Source of the DNA: an uncultured Anaerofilum sp. | GTDB taxonomy: Bacteria > Bacillota > Clostridia > Oscillospirales > Ruminococcaceae | Direction of reading: 5' to 3' | Assembly (NCBI GenBank): GCA_944385945.1 | Contig: CALWZD010000049.1 | Span: 1 to 64,000, forward strand | DNA length: 64,000 bases | Shown: positions 1 to 8,265 of the stretch, one piece after another | Layout of the letters: the number at the start of each line of letters is the position of its first letter | How positions within the stretch are numbered: position 1 is the stretch's first letter | Notes under the pieces: generated by a model | What the model saw: the letters and a program-made list of their open reading frames with translations, nothing else | What the model was told of the DNA's origin: nothing | Databases searched by the model: none | Position numbers and translations under genes: made by a program

Positions 1-33
1 AAACCCCACCTTTTGAAAAAGGTGGACGAAAAC
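1..33 (+). repeat. Double-hairpin repeat family, copy 1 (cut by the window edge)
   Basis: The hairpin CCCACCTTTTGAAAAAGGTGG followed by aCGAAAACTTT is the second half of a two-hairpin repeat that also occurs near 28040, 36740 and (inverted) 55594. The first hairpin would lie left of the window. Its A/T-rich arms and tail suggest terminator activity. Confidence 0.7.
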
Positions 34-40
34 TTTCACT

Positions 41-76
41 GCAAAGGGCAGGTCAAAATTGACCTGCCCTTTGCGT
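41..76. terminator. Hairpin with GGCAGGTC/GACCTGCC arms
   Basis: A perfect 14-bp stem (41-54 with 61-74) around a six-base AT loop. The same arms recur in hairpins at 47891-47914 and 55421-55456. It probably ends transcription entering from the left; the T-run after it is short. Confidence 0.55.
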
Positions 77-98
77 ATGTTACATAAAATTGCGAAAG

Positions 99-167
99 CA
101 AGCGGTGGGTATCGGACGCATCAAGCGCACGGTGTGCAAAAAGATGCTTACCGATACCCGTGGCTTG
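99..167 (+). repeat. Nested-hairpin element, copy 1
   Basis: The outer stem pairs 99-103 with 163-167 and 107-115 with 151-159. Inside are ACGCATC, a small GCAC-ggt-GTGC hairpin, then AAAAAGATGCTT, with GCATC (118-122) pairing GATGC (143-147). The same plan occurs at 13065-13143, 13168-13247 and 55486-55554 with different outer-stem sequences. It could be a structured RNA or a mobile palindromic repeat. Confidence 0.6.
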
Positions 168-200
168 TTTTGATACCGTTGTTTGATTTTCTCTGATTGC

Positions 201-229
201 TTGCGCAGGGGATAGGAAGATGGTATAGT
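201..229 (+). promoter_or_regulatory. Sigma-A-type promoter for the DUF3842 gene
   Basis: TTGCGC (201-206), a 17-bp spacer, then TATAGT (224-229), about 27 bases before the start codon at 256. Confidence 0.5.
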
Positions 230-255
230 TTATAGCAGAGAAAGGCGGAGAAGAT

Positions 256-663
256 ATGACGGTTTTGGTAATAGATGGACAAGGCGGCGGTTTGGGAAAG
301 CAGATTGTGGCGGAACTAAGGCAACGCTGCGACCAAGCGGAAGTGATTGCAGTGGGGACAAATGCGATGGCAACAGCGGCAATGTTGAAAGCCGGTGCTA
401 CACAGGCAGCGACCGGTGAAAATGCGGTAGTGGTGTGCAGCCGAAAAGCGGATATTATTGTGGGGCCCATTGGAATCGTGATTGCCGATGCATTATTGGG
501 AGAGATTACGCCCACGATGGCAACGGCAGTGGGGCAAAGCCGTGCGAAGCGGGTGTTGATTCCGGTAAATCATTGCGACAATCTGGTGGTAGGGGTAGCT
601 GAGCAGCCGACCGGAAAGCTGGTACAGGCAGCGGCAGACCAGATATTGCGGTTAATGGACTAA
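256..663 (+). CDS. DUF3842 family protein
   Basis: A 135-residue protein with a glycine-rich turn (DGQGGGLG, residues 7-14) after a first beta strand, like the nucleotide-binding loop of a small Rossmann-type fold. The second half (IVGPIGIVIADALLGEITP) is the part I associate with DUF3842, a family of unknown function found in Clostridia. The start follows AAAGGCGGAGAAG with good spacing. The gene is followed by a small unknown gene on the same strand 61 bases downstream, so the two may be cotranscribed. No catalytic residue can be named. Family assignment is by recall of sequence pattern; function is unknown. Confidence 0.75.
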   Translation: MTVLVIDGQGGGLGKQIVAELRQRCDQAEVIAVGTNAMATAAMLKAGATQAATGENAVVVCSRKADIIVGPIGIVIADALLGEITPTMATAVGQSRAKRVLIPVNHCDNLVVGVAEQPTGKLVQAAADQILRLMD

Positions 664-724
664 AAACGGTCAAGTTTTCCACAAGTTTTTGAAAAAATGT
701 TGAAAAACAAGCGAGGGATAAAAG

Positions 725-1024
725 ATGGAACTGGAGCAAAAACTGACGCAACAAATGCAGCAAGCAGCGCAAAAAGCAAAGCTGGAATGTGGAGTGAATA
801 CAGTACAGCTGGAAAAAGAACTACAAACAAAAGGTGCTGTGACGATGATGCAGCAGCTGTGCAAACGGGGAATGGTGTCGGCAGTATTTGATGGGCTAAG
901 CCAAAAAAAGCGGTTGGAACTTTCGCCCGAGGCGATTGCAAGCAAAGGGGAATTTGCCATGCTGTTCACCGATGCCGAGGCGGATTGGTTTTTTCAGGTG
1001 CTGTGTCAGGAAGGATACTTTTAA
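725..1024 (+). CDS. Small hypothetical protein
   Basis: A 99-residue, Gln/Lys-rich, probably alpha-helical protein with no signal peptide or membrane segment. The N-terminal 45 residues look amphipathic (MELEQKLTQQMQQAAQKAK). The C-terminus contains an acidic stretch ending FFQVLCQEGYF. The start follows GAGGG with short spacing. It lies downstream of the DUF3842 gene and upstream of a strong bidirectional terminator, so it probably ends that operon. I do not recognise the family. Confidence 0.65.
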   Translation: MELEQKLTQQMQQAAQKAKLECGVNTVQLEKELQTKGAVTMMQQLCKRGMVSAVFDGLSQKKRLELSPEAIASKGEFAMLFTDAEADWFFQVLCQEGYF

Positions 1025-1025
1025 C

Positions 1026-1066
1026 AAAAATCGGACGGTCTGCTTTTGCAGACCGTCCGATTTTTT
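1026..1066. terminator. Bidirectional terminator
   Basis: An 18-bp perfect stem (1026-1043 with 1048-1065) flanked by A-run and T-run. It serves the unknown gene ending at 1024 on the plus strand and the YibE/F gene ending at 1086 on the minus strand. Confidence 0.9.
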
Positions 1067-1085
1067 AGAGTGTTTTGAAAAGCTT

Positions 1086-2246
1086 TTAAGCGGAGGGAGT
1101 CGTTTTGCGGGGCAGAAGTGGGGTTTTCGTCAGAAGGATACCGGCGGTAAGGGCGGTGAAAGGGGCGACCGTCACAAGACCGAACGAGCCGATGATGGTT
1201 TGGATAAGTTCGGCAGCAACGTGTTTGTAGTTGAGCATAAAATCCACAGGGGTACCTTGTGCCATAAACACCATCATCAACGCAACGTATCCGCCCGAAT
1301 AAGCAAACAGCAAAGTGGTGGTCATGGTACCCATGGCGTTACGTCCAACGTTCATACCCGAGCGCACTGCTTCACGCCAGCTAAGGTCGGGGCGTTTTTC
1401 CACTACTTCATGGATGGCAGAGGTGATGTCGACGCTCAAGTCCATTACAGCACCCGATGCACCGATAAAAGTAGATGCCATAAAAATACGGGTCAAATTC
1501 AGGTCTTGAAAGCCGGAATAGAGCAGGCTTTCGGAGTACGCCATGACAGCACCGTGGATTTTGAACAGGTCGGTGAACAGGATGCCAAGCACACAGGTGA
1601 CTAAAATGCCCAAAAACGAGCCGGACACCGCAGCGGCACACCGACGGTCGAAGCCGTAGACCAGTGCGATAATTAAAACGGTGAGGAACAGGGTGATGGC
1701 AAGCCCGACCCAGATGGGATTATAACCTTTGAGATACATGGGAACCAAAACTTTCCACAGAGTAAGTACGGTCACGGCAAAAGATGCCAATGCCCGCACG
1801 CCTGTTCCGCCGGCAAACAGGATAAGCAACAAGGCAAAAGCGGCTGCCATGACAGCTTCCCAGCCAAGGCGGTCGTGATCGCTCATCACCACGTTGGTGA
1901 CGGTGTCGCCGTTGTAGCTTACTACCACTAAAGCGGTGTCGCCTGCTTCGAATACTTTATCCTGCTCGAGCGAGCCGTTCAGCATATTGATACCGGTTGC
2001 GATCTCGCCGTCGAATCTGCCGCCTTCCAGCCGTAAAGTGCAGCGTTGCTCGCCCGAACGGACAAGACCGGTGTCGATGATAGCAGAATCGTTTGTTTCC
2101 AGTACGGTAGCCGAGCAGCGTTCCGCCTCTTGGTACAAAGCGGCATCTTCGAAGCCGGTGGGAATAAGCAGCAGGATAAAAATGGCAACCAAACACACCA
2201 GCACAGGTGCGTGGTAACGGAATGAGCGAAAACGAAAGAAATTCAT
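1086..2246 (-). CDS. YibE/F family membrane protein
   Basis: A 386-residue polytopic membrane protein. One N-terminal membrane segment (about residues 13-30) is followed by an extracytoplasmic domain to about residue 125. About seven further segments run to the C-terminus, containing the conserved YibE/F-like stretch around FIGASGAVMDLSVDITSAIHEV and a GMNVGRNAMGTMTTTLLFAYSGG motif. This is the usual YibE/F layout. The family's biochemical role is not established; a transport function is often assumed. The start follows AAGGAG at eight bases. It lies downstream of the alkaline phosphatase gene on the same strand, separated by a hairpin. Confidence 0.88.
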   Translation of the reverse strand: MNFFRFRSFRYHAPVLVCLVAIFILLLIPTGFEDAALYQEAERCSATVLETNDSAIIDTGLVRSGEQRCTLRLEGGRFDGEIATGINMLNGSLEQDKVFEAGDTALVVVSYNGDTVTNVVMSDHDRLGWEAVMAAAFALLLILFAGGTGVRALASFAVTVLTLWKVLVPMYLKGYNPIWVGLAITLFLTVLIIALVYGFDRRCAAAVSGSFLGILVTCVLGILFTDLFKIHGAVMAYSESLLYSGFQDLNLTRIFMASTFIGASGAVMDLSVDITSAIHEVVEKRPDLSWREAVRSGMNVGRNAMGTMTTTLLFAYSGGYVALMMVFMAQGTPVDFMLNYKHVAAELIQTIIGSFGLVTVAPFTALTAGILLTKTPLLPRKTTPSA

Positions 2247-2275
2247 CTGGAAAACTCCTTGCTTTGAATAGGCAA

Positions 2276-2301
2276 AACTCCCACCCCGTAGGATGGGAGC
2301 T
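2276..2301 (-). terminator. Terminator after the alkaline phosphatase gene
   Basis: On the minus strand CTCCCATCC-tacg-GGGGTGGGAG is followed by TTTTG. It sits just downstream of the phosphatase stop codon and upstream of the YibE/F start. Confidence 0.7.
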
Positions 2302-2330
2302 TGCCCTGGTATGAGAATGTAGAAGAAGGC

Positions 2331-3911
2331 TTATGCAATGCCCAGCAGGTCGGCAAGCTTGTTGTAGATGTCGGTGTTGTCGTAGTAACCGACAAAGGTT
2401 TCGCTGCCAACGCCATCGGCAAGAACTTCAACAGGCAGACCGGTGTGGCTGTAAGAGGTGAAGCTTACGCCTGCTTTGTTGTTGATGATGTGGGTCAGGG
2501 TAACGGTGAGAGGCTCGTAACCGCCGTATAGAACGTACTCTTGCTGTTCGTACTCACTGGTAGCAGTGCCGTTGATGCTCTTTTCGTAAGCAGCTTTCAG
2601 GGTGTCCAGTTCGTAGTCGGTCAAAACCAGCTTGTCGTCTGCGTCGCCACTTACTTTCAAGCCAAACAGCTCGGTCACGTCGGTCATCACCTCGTCAAAA
2701 GAGGTTTTGTTCTCTTTGTAAGCAGAAACATAGTCTGCGTCGAATTTTGCGTAGGAGATTTTCTGGCTCTCCAGCAGGTCGAGATAGGTGTCGTAGTCGG
2801 TGCCGGCAAAGCCGATGGTCAAACCGCCGGTTTCGTGGTCGCCAGTGACCAGAATCAAAGTTTCGTCGGGATGCTCGTTTGCAAAGTCGATAGCGACTTG
2901 AACAGCGTCAGCCAGAGCAACGGTGTCCTGAATGGAGGAAGCGGCGTCGTTAGCGTGGCAAGCCCAGTCGATCTTACCGCCTTCACACATCATAAAGAAG
3001 CCGTTGTCGTTGTCCAGAACTTCGATGCCCTTTTCAACGTAATCTGCCAGCGAAAGCATATCGTCGGTGCGGTCGATCTCAAAGGTCATACCGCTGTCGG
3101 CAGCAATGTTTTCGTCCACAATGAACACTTTTTCGTTTTCTGCGGTGATTGCCTCAACTTCTGCTTTGGTGTCTGCCAAGGTGTAGCCTGCTTCCTCTAC
3201 CAGAGTGTACAGGTTTTCCTGATCGCCTTCGGGGCCGTCGGGCTGACCGAAACCGGAGCTTGCGAAGTAGTCGAAGCCGGACTCCAGCAGATCCAGACCG
3301 ATCTCGTAGTAGTCGTTACGGCTTGCCTGATGTGCATAGAATGCAGCAGGGGTAGCGTGGTTGATAGTAACAGAAGAAAGGATGCCGATCTTCCAATCTT
3401 TCTGGGCTTTGAGCTGCTCGGCGATGGTTTCGTACTCGGTGGTAGCGGTTTCGTCAACACCGATCATGCCCGAGTAGGTCTTTTTACCGGTAGCGATGGA
3501 AGTAGCGGTGGAAGCGGAGACGGGGCAGAAGCTGTTGGAGTCGTAAGTAACAGCCGAACCGACTGCTTCGAAGTTCATGAAGTTGAGGTACTGCGGGCCG
3601 TCCAGAATGGCACCCTGATTGTCGTCCAAGCTGGGCTGTGCCTGATAGTAGTCTTCCTCGTTCAAAGCACCCAGATAGTCTGCGGTAGATTGGATCTGGG
3701 GATAGCTCATGCCGTCGCCGATGAACAGGAATACGTATTTGGGAGCAGTTGCGGTCGATCCCGAGGTGGTTTTGGTAGCGGTGTTCACAGCTTGCACAGC
3801 GGTCTGTTCAGCCGAAGTTGCCTGCGAAGAACTGCTTTGCACAGCACAACCTGCTGCGGTAGAAAATAGCATACCGGTCGCACATGCCAATGCCAATGTT
3901 TGTTTTCTCAT
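2331..3911 (-). CDS. Alkaline phosphatase (PhoA-type), predicted lipoprotein
   Basis: A 526-residue secreted phosphomonoesterase of the alkaline phosphatase superfamily. The N-terminus is a lipoprotein signal with Cys22 in STAAGC, followed by a Ser/Thr-rich linker to about residue 57. Metal-binding landmarks are FLFIGDGMS (Asp66), CEGGKIDWACHAND, VTGDHETGG and the late SHTGLPV. The nucleophile region reads PVSASTATSIATGKKT, with Ser132 in the expected place but Val131 where E. coli PhoA has Asp101. Length is normal for the family. It probably releases phosphate from organic esters at the cell surface. I see no clear Pho box upstream. Confidence 0.92.
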   Translation of the reverse strand: MRKQTLALACATGMLFSTAAGCAVQSSSSQATSAEQTAVQAVNTATKTTSGSTATAPKYVFLFIGDGMSYPQIQSTADYLGALNEEDYYQAQPSLDDNQGAILDGPQYLNFMNFEAVGSAVTYDSNSFCPVSASTATSIATGKKTYSGMIGVDETATTEYETIAEQLKAQKDWKIGILSSVTINHATPAAFYAHQASRNDYYEIGLDLLESGFDYFASSGFGQPDGPEGDQENLYTLVEEAGYTLADTKAEVEAITAENEKVFIVDENIAADSGMTFEIDRTDDMLSLADYVEKGIEVLDNDNGFFMMCEGGKIDWACHANDAASSIQDTVALADAVQVAIDFANEHPDETLILVTGDHETGGLTIGFAGTDYDTYLDLLESQKISYAKFDADYVSAYKENKTSFDEVMTDVTELFGLKVSGDADDKLVLTDYELDTLKAAYEKSINGTATSEYEQQEYVLYGGYEPLTVTLTHIINNKAGVSFTSYSHTGLPVEVLADGVGSETFVGYYDNTDIYNKLADLLGIA

Positions 3912-4074
3912 ATCGTTCTCTCCTTATTATCCCGGACAGACGAACCCGATGTTCGCCCGTCGTATGTGCATAGTATAGCAAATGCAACGTAAAGTCCATT
4001 ACCAGATGTTTGTAAAGATTGCCAATAAAAATGCAAAGTTTTTGTAAGAAAAAACGAATCGAGAGTGCAGTGAA

Positions 4075-4103
4075 TTGAAGCAGTTGCCGATTTTTGCTAA
4101 AAT
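4075..4103 (+). promoter_or_regulatory. Sigma-A-type promoter for eutH
   Basis: TTGAAG (4075-4080), a 17-bp spacer, then TAAAAT (4098-4103). It lies inside the upstream extension of the eutH frame, which argues against a start before 4135. Confidence 0.6.
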
Positions 4104-4134
4104 GGACACAAAAATGCAGAGTGCGGAGGAAAAA

Positions 4135-5208
4135 ATGCAGGTTTTGATTCTTATTTTTATGGGGTTTGCGCTGTTGGGCGCACTGGACATGGTTTTGGGG
4201 CAAAAGTTGGGGCTTGGGCAGCAGTTTGCGAACGGATTGGATGCCATGGGCAAGCTGTGCTTTTCGATGTGTGGCATTTATTGCGGTGCAACGGCGGTGG
4301 GGCAGTTGCTCGCACAAGTGATGCCACAGGAAAGTGGTTTCGATCTGCCGTTAGTGGCGAGTATGTTGCTTGCCCCTGATATGGGAGGTTGGGCAGTGGC
4401 AAAACAGATGGCGCAAACACCGCAGCAGGCGTGGTTTTCGGGCGTGTTAGTGGCGTCGACGCTGGGGTGTTTGATCAGTTTTGTGCTGCCGGTGTCACTG
4501 GGCGGATTGCCACAGCATCAGCATACAGGATATTTGCAAGGTGTGTCTAAAGGGGTGGCACCCTTGCCGGTGGCTTTGGCTGTGGGCGGTCTGGTGTGTG
4601 GTGTACCGTGGCAGCAGCTGGTTTGGAAATTGGTGCCGATTACCGTGTTGTGTGTTGGATTGGTAGCAGTGCTGCAGTTTGCTCCGTCTGCCGGATTGGT
4701 GGTGCTGAAAGGGTTCGGCTTGTTGATGCAGCTGCTGGGCGGAGTGCTGTTTTGCCTGTTGGCAGCAGGGCAGTTTGTACCACAGTTGCAGGTGTTTGAG
4801 CAGGCGCTGTTTTTGGAGTCGTTGTCGGTGGTGTTCAATATTACGATCATTGTATGTGGGGCATTGATCGTAAGTGGGCTGCTGCTGCGGTTTGCCAGCC
4901 GTGGCATCCAGCGGGCAGCGCAGGGGCTGCGGATAAATGAGTATGCTGTGGCAGGGCTGCTTGCCAGTTTGATCTCGTCGGTGTCGATGCTGCCCATGTA
5001 CGAGCGTATGGACGAACGGGGCAGGCAGATGAATGCAGCTTTTAGCGTTGCAGGGGCATTTATTTTGGGCGGGCAGATGGCATTTGTGGCAGGTACGGCA
5101 CCGTCACAGGCGTTGACGGCATTTTTTGTGTGTAAATTGCTGGGCGGCGTGTTGGCGGTGATATTGGTGCGCAGCAGTAAAGTTGGGCAAATTTCCAATG
5201 ATTGTTAA
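4135..5208 (+). CDS. eutH: Ethanolamine permease EutH
   Basis: A 357-residue integral membrane protein with about ten hydrophobic segments and the conserved EutH-like stretches FANGLDAMGKLCFSMCGIYCG, MLLAPDMGGW and SVSMLPMYERM. EutH family proteins admit ethanolamine, which the eut pathway splits to ammonia and acetaldehyde. No other eut gene is visible here, but the next gene on the same strand is adhE, whose enzyme interconverts acetaldehyde with acetyl-CoA and ethanol. The start at 4135 follows GGAGGA; a longer frame from TTG 4075 overlaps the promoter and is unlikely to be translated. The stop codon lies inside a Rex-like box. Confidence 0.85.
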   Translation: MQVLILIFMGFALLGALDMVLGQKLGLGQQFANGLDAMGKLCFSMCGIYCGATAVGQLLAQVMPQESGFDLPLVASMLLAPDMGGWAVAKQMAQTPQQAWFSGVLVASTLGCLISFVLPVSLGGLPQHQHTGYLQGVSKGVAPLPVALAVGGLVCGVPWQQLVWKLVPITVLCVGLVAVLQFAPSAGLVVLKGFGLLMQLLGGVLFCLLAAGQFVPQLQVFEQALFLESLSVVFNITIIVCGALIVSGLLLRFASRGIQRAAQGLRINEYAVAGLLASLISSVSMLPMYERMDERGRQMNAAFSVAGAFILGGQMAFVAGTAPSQALTAFFVCKLLGGVLAVILVRSSKVGQISNDC

Positions 5209-5219
5209 AACATTGTCAA
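5202..5219. promoter_or_regulatory. Rex-like operator, upstream box
   Basis: TTGTTAA-AACA-TTGTCAA, near the Rex consensus TTGTTAANNNNTTAACAA with one half-site altered. It overlaps the eutH stop codon and lies 52 bp from the second box. Confidence 0.55.
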
Positions 5220-5271
5220 TCATGTACAAAATCTTGGCTTTTCCCCACAAACGTTTGGCAGTTTTTGCATA

Positions 5272-5289
5272 TTGTTAAAACATTAACAG
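5272..5289. promoter_or_regulatory. Rex-like operator over the adhE promoter
   Basis: TTGTTAA-AACA-TTAACAG matches the Rex (NADH/NAD redox repressor) consensus in 13 of 14 defined positions. It covers the likely -35 (TTGTTA, 5272-5277), which is 18 bp from a TACAAT -10 at 5296-5301. This position predicts repression of adhE when NADH is low. Confidence 0.75.
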
Positions 5290-5405
5290 ATGTGGTACAA
5301 TATCAACCATAGGATGCCTCGCAGCAAACTGCAAGGCGGCAATCTGGACACACCGATTGTTACAACCGCAATCGCCTATTTCATTTACTAACAGGAGGAT
5401 GAACA

Positions 5406-8015
5406 ATGGCAGAAAAAAAAGTAAAGGTTGAGACCGTTACCCCCGACGCAGGTGCGATGATCGACACTTTGGTGGGCAAGGCTCAAAAAGCATTGAAAGA
5501 TTTCTTGGCTCTGGATCAGGAGCAGATCGACCACATCGTACACGAGATGGCTTTGGCTGGCTTGGATCAGCATCAGGAGCTGGCACGTATGGCTGTGGAA
5601 GAAACCGGTCGTGGTGTATACGAAGATAAGGTCATCAAAAATATGTTTGCCACCGAGTATATCTGGCACAACATCAAGAAAGAAAAGACCGTTGGTGTTC
5701 TCGACGAGAACGAGATGGAGGGCTATGTAGAGGTTGCAGAGCCTGTTGGTGTTATCTGTGGTGTTACCCCCACTACCAACCCCACCTCCACCACCATGTT
5801 CAAAAGCTTGATCGCTGTAAAGACCCGCAACCCCATCGTGTTTGCGTTCCATCCCTCTGCACAGAAATGTTCTGCTGAGGCTGCCCGCATCGTTTACGAG
5901 GCTGCTGTTAAGGCTGGCGCACCCGAGAACTGCATCCAGTGGATCGAGCATCCTTCCATCGAGGCTACTCAGAAGCTGATGGCTCATCCCGGTGTTGCTA
6001 CCATTCTGGCTACCGGGGGCCCCGGCATGGTTCAGTCCGCTTACAGCTGCGGCAAGCCTGCTTTGGGTGTAGGCCCCGGTAACGTTCCCTGCTATATCGA
6101 CAAAACCGCAGACATCCATCGTGCTTGCACCGATTTGATGATGTCCAAAACCTTCGACAACGGTATGATTTGTGCTTCCGAGCAGGCTGCTATCGTTGAC
6201 AAAGAGGTTGCAAAAGAGTTCGAAACCTACATGAAGGAGAACGGCTGCTACTTCCTGAACCAAGAGGAAACCGATGCCCTGACCAAATTCATGTTCCCCG
6301 ATCCCACCAAGGGCGTTTACGGTCCTCTGGTTGGTAAGAGCGCACACTGGATCGCAGAGCAGGCTGGCATCAAGGTTCCCGAAAAGACCAAGATCCTCAT
6401 CGCACGTCTGCCCGAGCCTTCCGAGCAGTACCCCCTGTCCAAAGAGAAGCTCAGCCCCGTTTTGGCTTACTTCGTATGTGACAGCCAAGAGCAAGGCTTT
6501 GCTTATGCAAACAAAATGCTGGAACTGGGCGGTCTGGGCCACTCGGCTGTTATCCACACCGGCAACATGGAAACCGCTGACGCTTACGGCGTAGCAATGC
6601 GTGTTGGTCGTATCATCGTAAACAGCCCCTCCTCGCAGGGTGCGATCGGTGACATCTACAACACCAACACCCCGTCCCTGACTCTGGGCTGTGGCAGCTA
6701 CGGCAAAAACTCTGTTTCTCAGAACGTTACTACCGTAAACCTCATCAACAAAAAACGTGTTGCAAAACGGAGAGTGAATATGCAGTGGTTTAAAGTTCCC
6801 CCCAAGATCTACTTCGAAGAAGATTCCATCCAGTATCTGGAGAAAATGGAAGACATCTCCCGTGCATTTATCGTAACCGACCCTGTAATGGTAAAACTGG
6901 GCAACGTAGACAAGGTTCTGTACTACTTGCGCAAACGTGCACAGTACTGCCACAGCGAGATCTACTCCGACGTTGAGAGCGATCCTTCGGTAGAGTGCAT
7001 CATGCGTGGTGTTGACGCAATGCGTGCATTCCAGCCCGACGTTATCATCGCAATCGGCGGTGGTTCTGCAATCGACGCTGCAAAAGGTATGTGGCTGTTC
7101 TACGAGCATCCCGAAACCAGCTTCGACGGTCTGCGTCAGCGTTTCTTGGACATCCGCAAACGTGCATTCAAGTTCCCCAAACTGGGCGCAAAAACCAAAA
7201 TGGTTGCAATCCCCACTACTTCCGGTACCGGTTCTGAGGTTACCAGCTTCTCGGTTATCACCGACAAGCAGAACGGCAATATCAAGTACCCCTTGGCAGA
7301 TTACAGCCTGACCCCCGACGTTGCTATCATTGATCCCCAGTTCACTTGGACCATGCCCAAGAGCATCGTAGCTGACACCGGTCTGGACGTTCTGACCCAT
7401 GCGATCGAGGCTTATGTTTCGGTAATGGCAAGCGACTACACCGACGGTCTGGCACTGCACGCTATCGATCTGGTATTCGAGAATCTGGAAAAGAGCTACA
7501 AGGGCGACCGTGCTGCTCGTGAGAAGATGCACAACGCATCCTGCATCGCCGGTATGGCATTTACCAACGCATTCCTGGGTCTGAATCACTCGATGGCTCA
7601 CAAACTGGGTGGCGAGTATCACATTCCTCACGGTCGTGCAAATGCGATCCTGATGCCCTACGTTGTACGTTACAACGCAACCAAGCCCACCAAGTTTGCT
7701 GCATTCCCCAAATACAAAGAGTATATCGCAGACAAACGCTATGCAAAGATTGCTCGTTATCTGGGTCTGCCCGCTTCTACTACCGAGGAGGGCGTAAACA
7801 GCCTGATCAAAGCAATTCAGGATTTGATGAAAGCAGTAGAGCGTCCCATGAGCATCAAAGAGGCTGGCATCGACGAGGCAGAGTTTATGAGCAAGGTAGA
7901 GTCTTTGAGCTACAAAGCATTCGAAGATCAGTGTACCACTGCTAACCCTGTATATCCTCTGGTTTCCGAGATCAAAGAGCTGTATATCAAGGCTTTTAAC
8001 GGCGACGAGGCATAA
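5406..8015 (+). CDS. adhE: Bifunctional acetaldehyde-CoA/alcohol dehydrogenase AdhE
   Basis: An 869-residue cytoplasmic enzyme that reduces acetyl-CoA to acetaldehyde and then ethanol, using two NADH. The N-terminal aldehyde dehydrogenase half (to about residue 440) carries the catalytic Cys256 in NGMICASEQA. The C-terminal iron-dependent alcohol dehydrogenase half has GGGSAIDAAK near residue 550 and the metal-ligand region GLNHSMAHKLGGEYHIPHG. Length and domain order are those of the family. The ORF follows AGGAGGATGAACA. Two Rex-like boxes precede it, fitting redox control of fermentation. Codon choice is strongly biased, suggesting high expression. A long antisense reading frame opposite is a shadow. 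Confidence 0.98.
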   Translation: MAEKKVKVETVTPDAGAMIDTLVGKAQKALKDFLALDQEQIDHIVHEMALAGLDQHQELARMAVEETGRGVYEDKVIKNMFATEYIWHNIKKEKTVGVLDENEMEGYVEVAEPVGVICGVTPTTNPTSTTMFKSLIAVKTRNPIVFAFHPSAQKCSAEAARIVYEAAVKAGAPENCIQWIEHPSIEATQKLMAHPGVATILATGGPGMVQSAYSCGKPALGVGPGNVPCYIDKTADIHRACTDLMMSKTFDNGMICASEQAAIVDKEVAKEFETYMKENGCYFLNQEETDALTKFMFPDPTKGVYGPLVGKSAHWIAEQAGIKVPEKTKILIARLPEPSEQYPLSKEKLSPVLAYFVCDSQEQGFAYANKMLELGGLGHSAVIHTGNMETADAYGVAMRVGRIIVNSPSSQGAIGDIYNTNTPSLTLGCGSYGKNSVSQNVTTVNLINKKRVAKRRVNMQWFKVPPKIYFEEDSIQYLEKMEDISRAFIVTDPVMVKLGNVDKVLYYLRKRAQYCHSEIYSDVESDPSVECIMRGVDAMRAFQPDVIIAIGGGSAIDAAKGMWLFYEHPETSFDGLRQRFLDIRKRAFKFPKLGAKTKMVAIPTTSGTGSEVTSFSVITDKQNGNIKYPLADYSLTPDVAIIDPQFTWTMPKSIVADTGLDVLTHAIEAYVSVMASDYTDGLALHAIDLVFENLEKSYKGDRAAREKMHNASCIAGMAFTNAFLGLNHSMAHKLGGEYHIPHGRANAILMPYVVRYNATKPTKFAAFPKYKEYIADKRYAKIARYLGLPASTTEEGVNSLIKAIQDLMKAVERPMSIKEAGIDEAEFMSKVESLSYKAFEDQCTTANPVYPLVSEIKELYIKAFNGDEA

Positions 8016-8056
8016 TTTACAAGCGATTATCGAAAACATTCGTTTTCCTGTTCACG

Positions 8057-8098
8057 GCGAGGATACAGCTTTCGGGCTGTATCCTCGCTGTTGTTGTT
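8057..8098 (+). terminator. adhE terminator
   Basis: A 13-bp perfect stem (8057-8069 with 8076-8088) followed by the interrupted T-run TGTTGTTGTT. Confidence 0.75.
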
Positions 8099-8172
8099 AT
8101 AAAACAACGAAGATTCGATGCTTTTAAAGACAGATGGGCGTTGTGGATTTCTACAAAAATTTTACTGTGTAG

Positions 8173-8201
8173 TTGACACAAATAGCCGAAAGTCCTATAA
8201 T
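8173..8201 (+). promoter_or_regulatory. Consensus sigma-A promoter for asnA
   Basis: TTGACA (8173-8178), exactly 17 bp, TATAAT (8196-8201). A perfect consensus promoter. It lies in the upstream part of the asnA reading frame, so translation must begin later, at 8266. Confidence 0.85.
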
Positions 8202-8265
8202 GAACCAAAAGCAGCTGCTGCAAAGAGGGGCAGAAGCTGCCACCATAAAAGAGGATGTGGGAAAA

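Noticed and set aside
2541..3869. A 442-codon plus-strand frame opposite the alkaline phosphatase
   Set aside because: Low-complexity Val/Gly/Phe-rich translation with no recognisable domain; the minus-strand gene has every family motif.
5388..8039. An 883-codon open frame on the minus strand opposite adhE
   Set aside because: It is a shadow of the strongly biased adhE codons. The translation is Cys/His/Gly/Val-rich with no domain, and adhE itself is certain.
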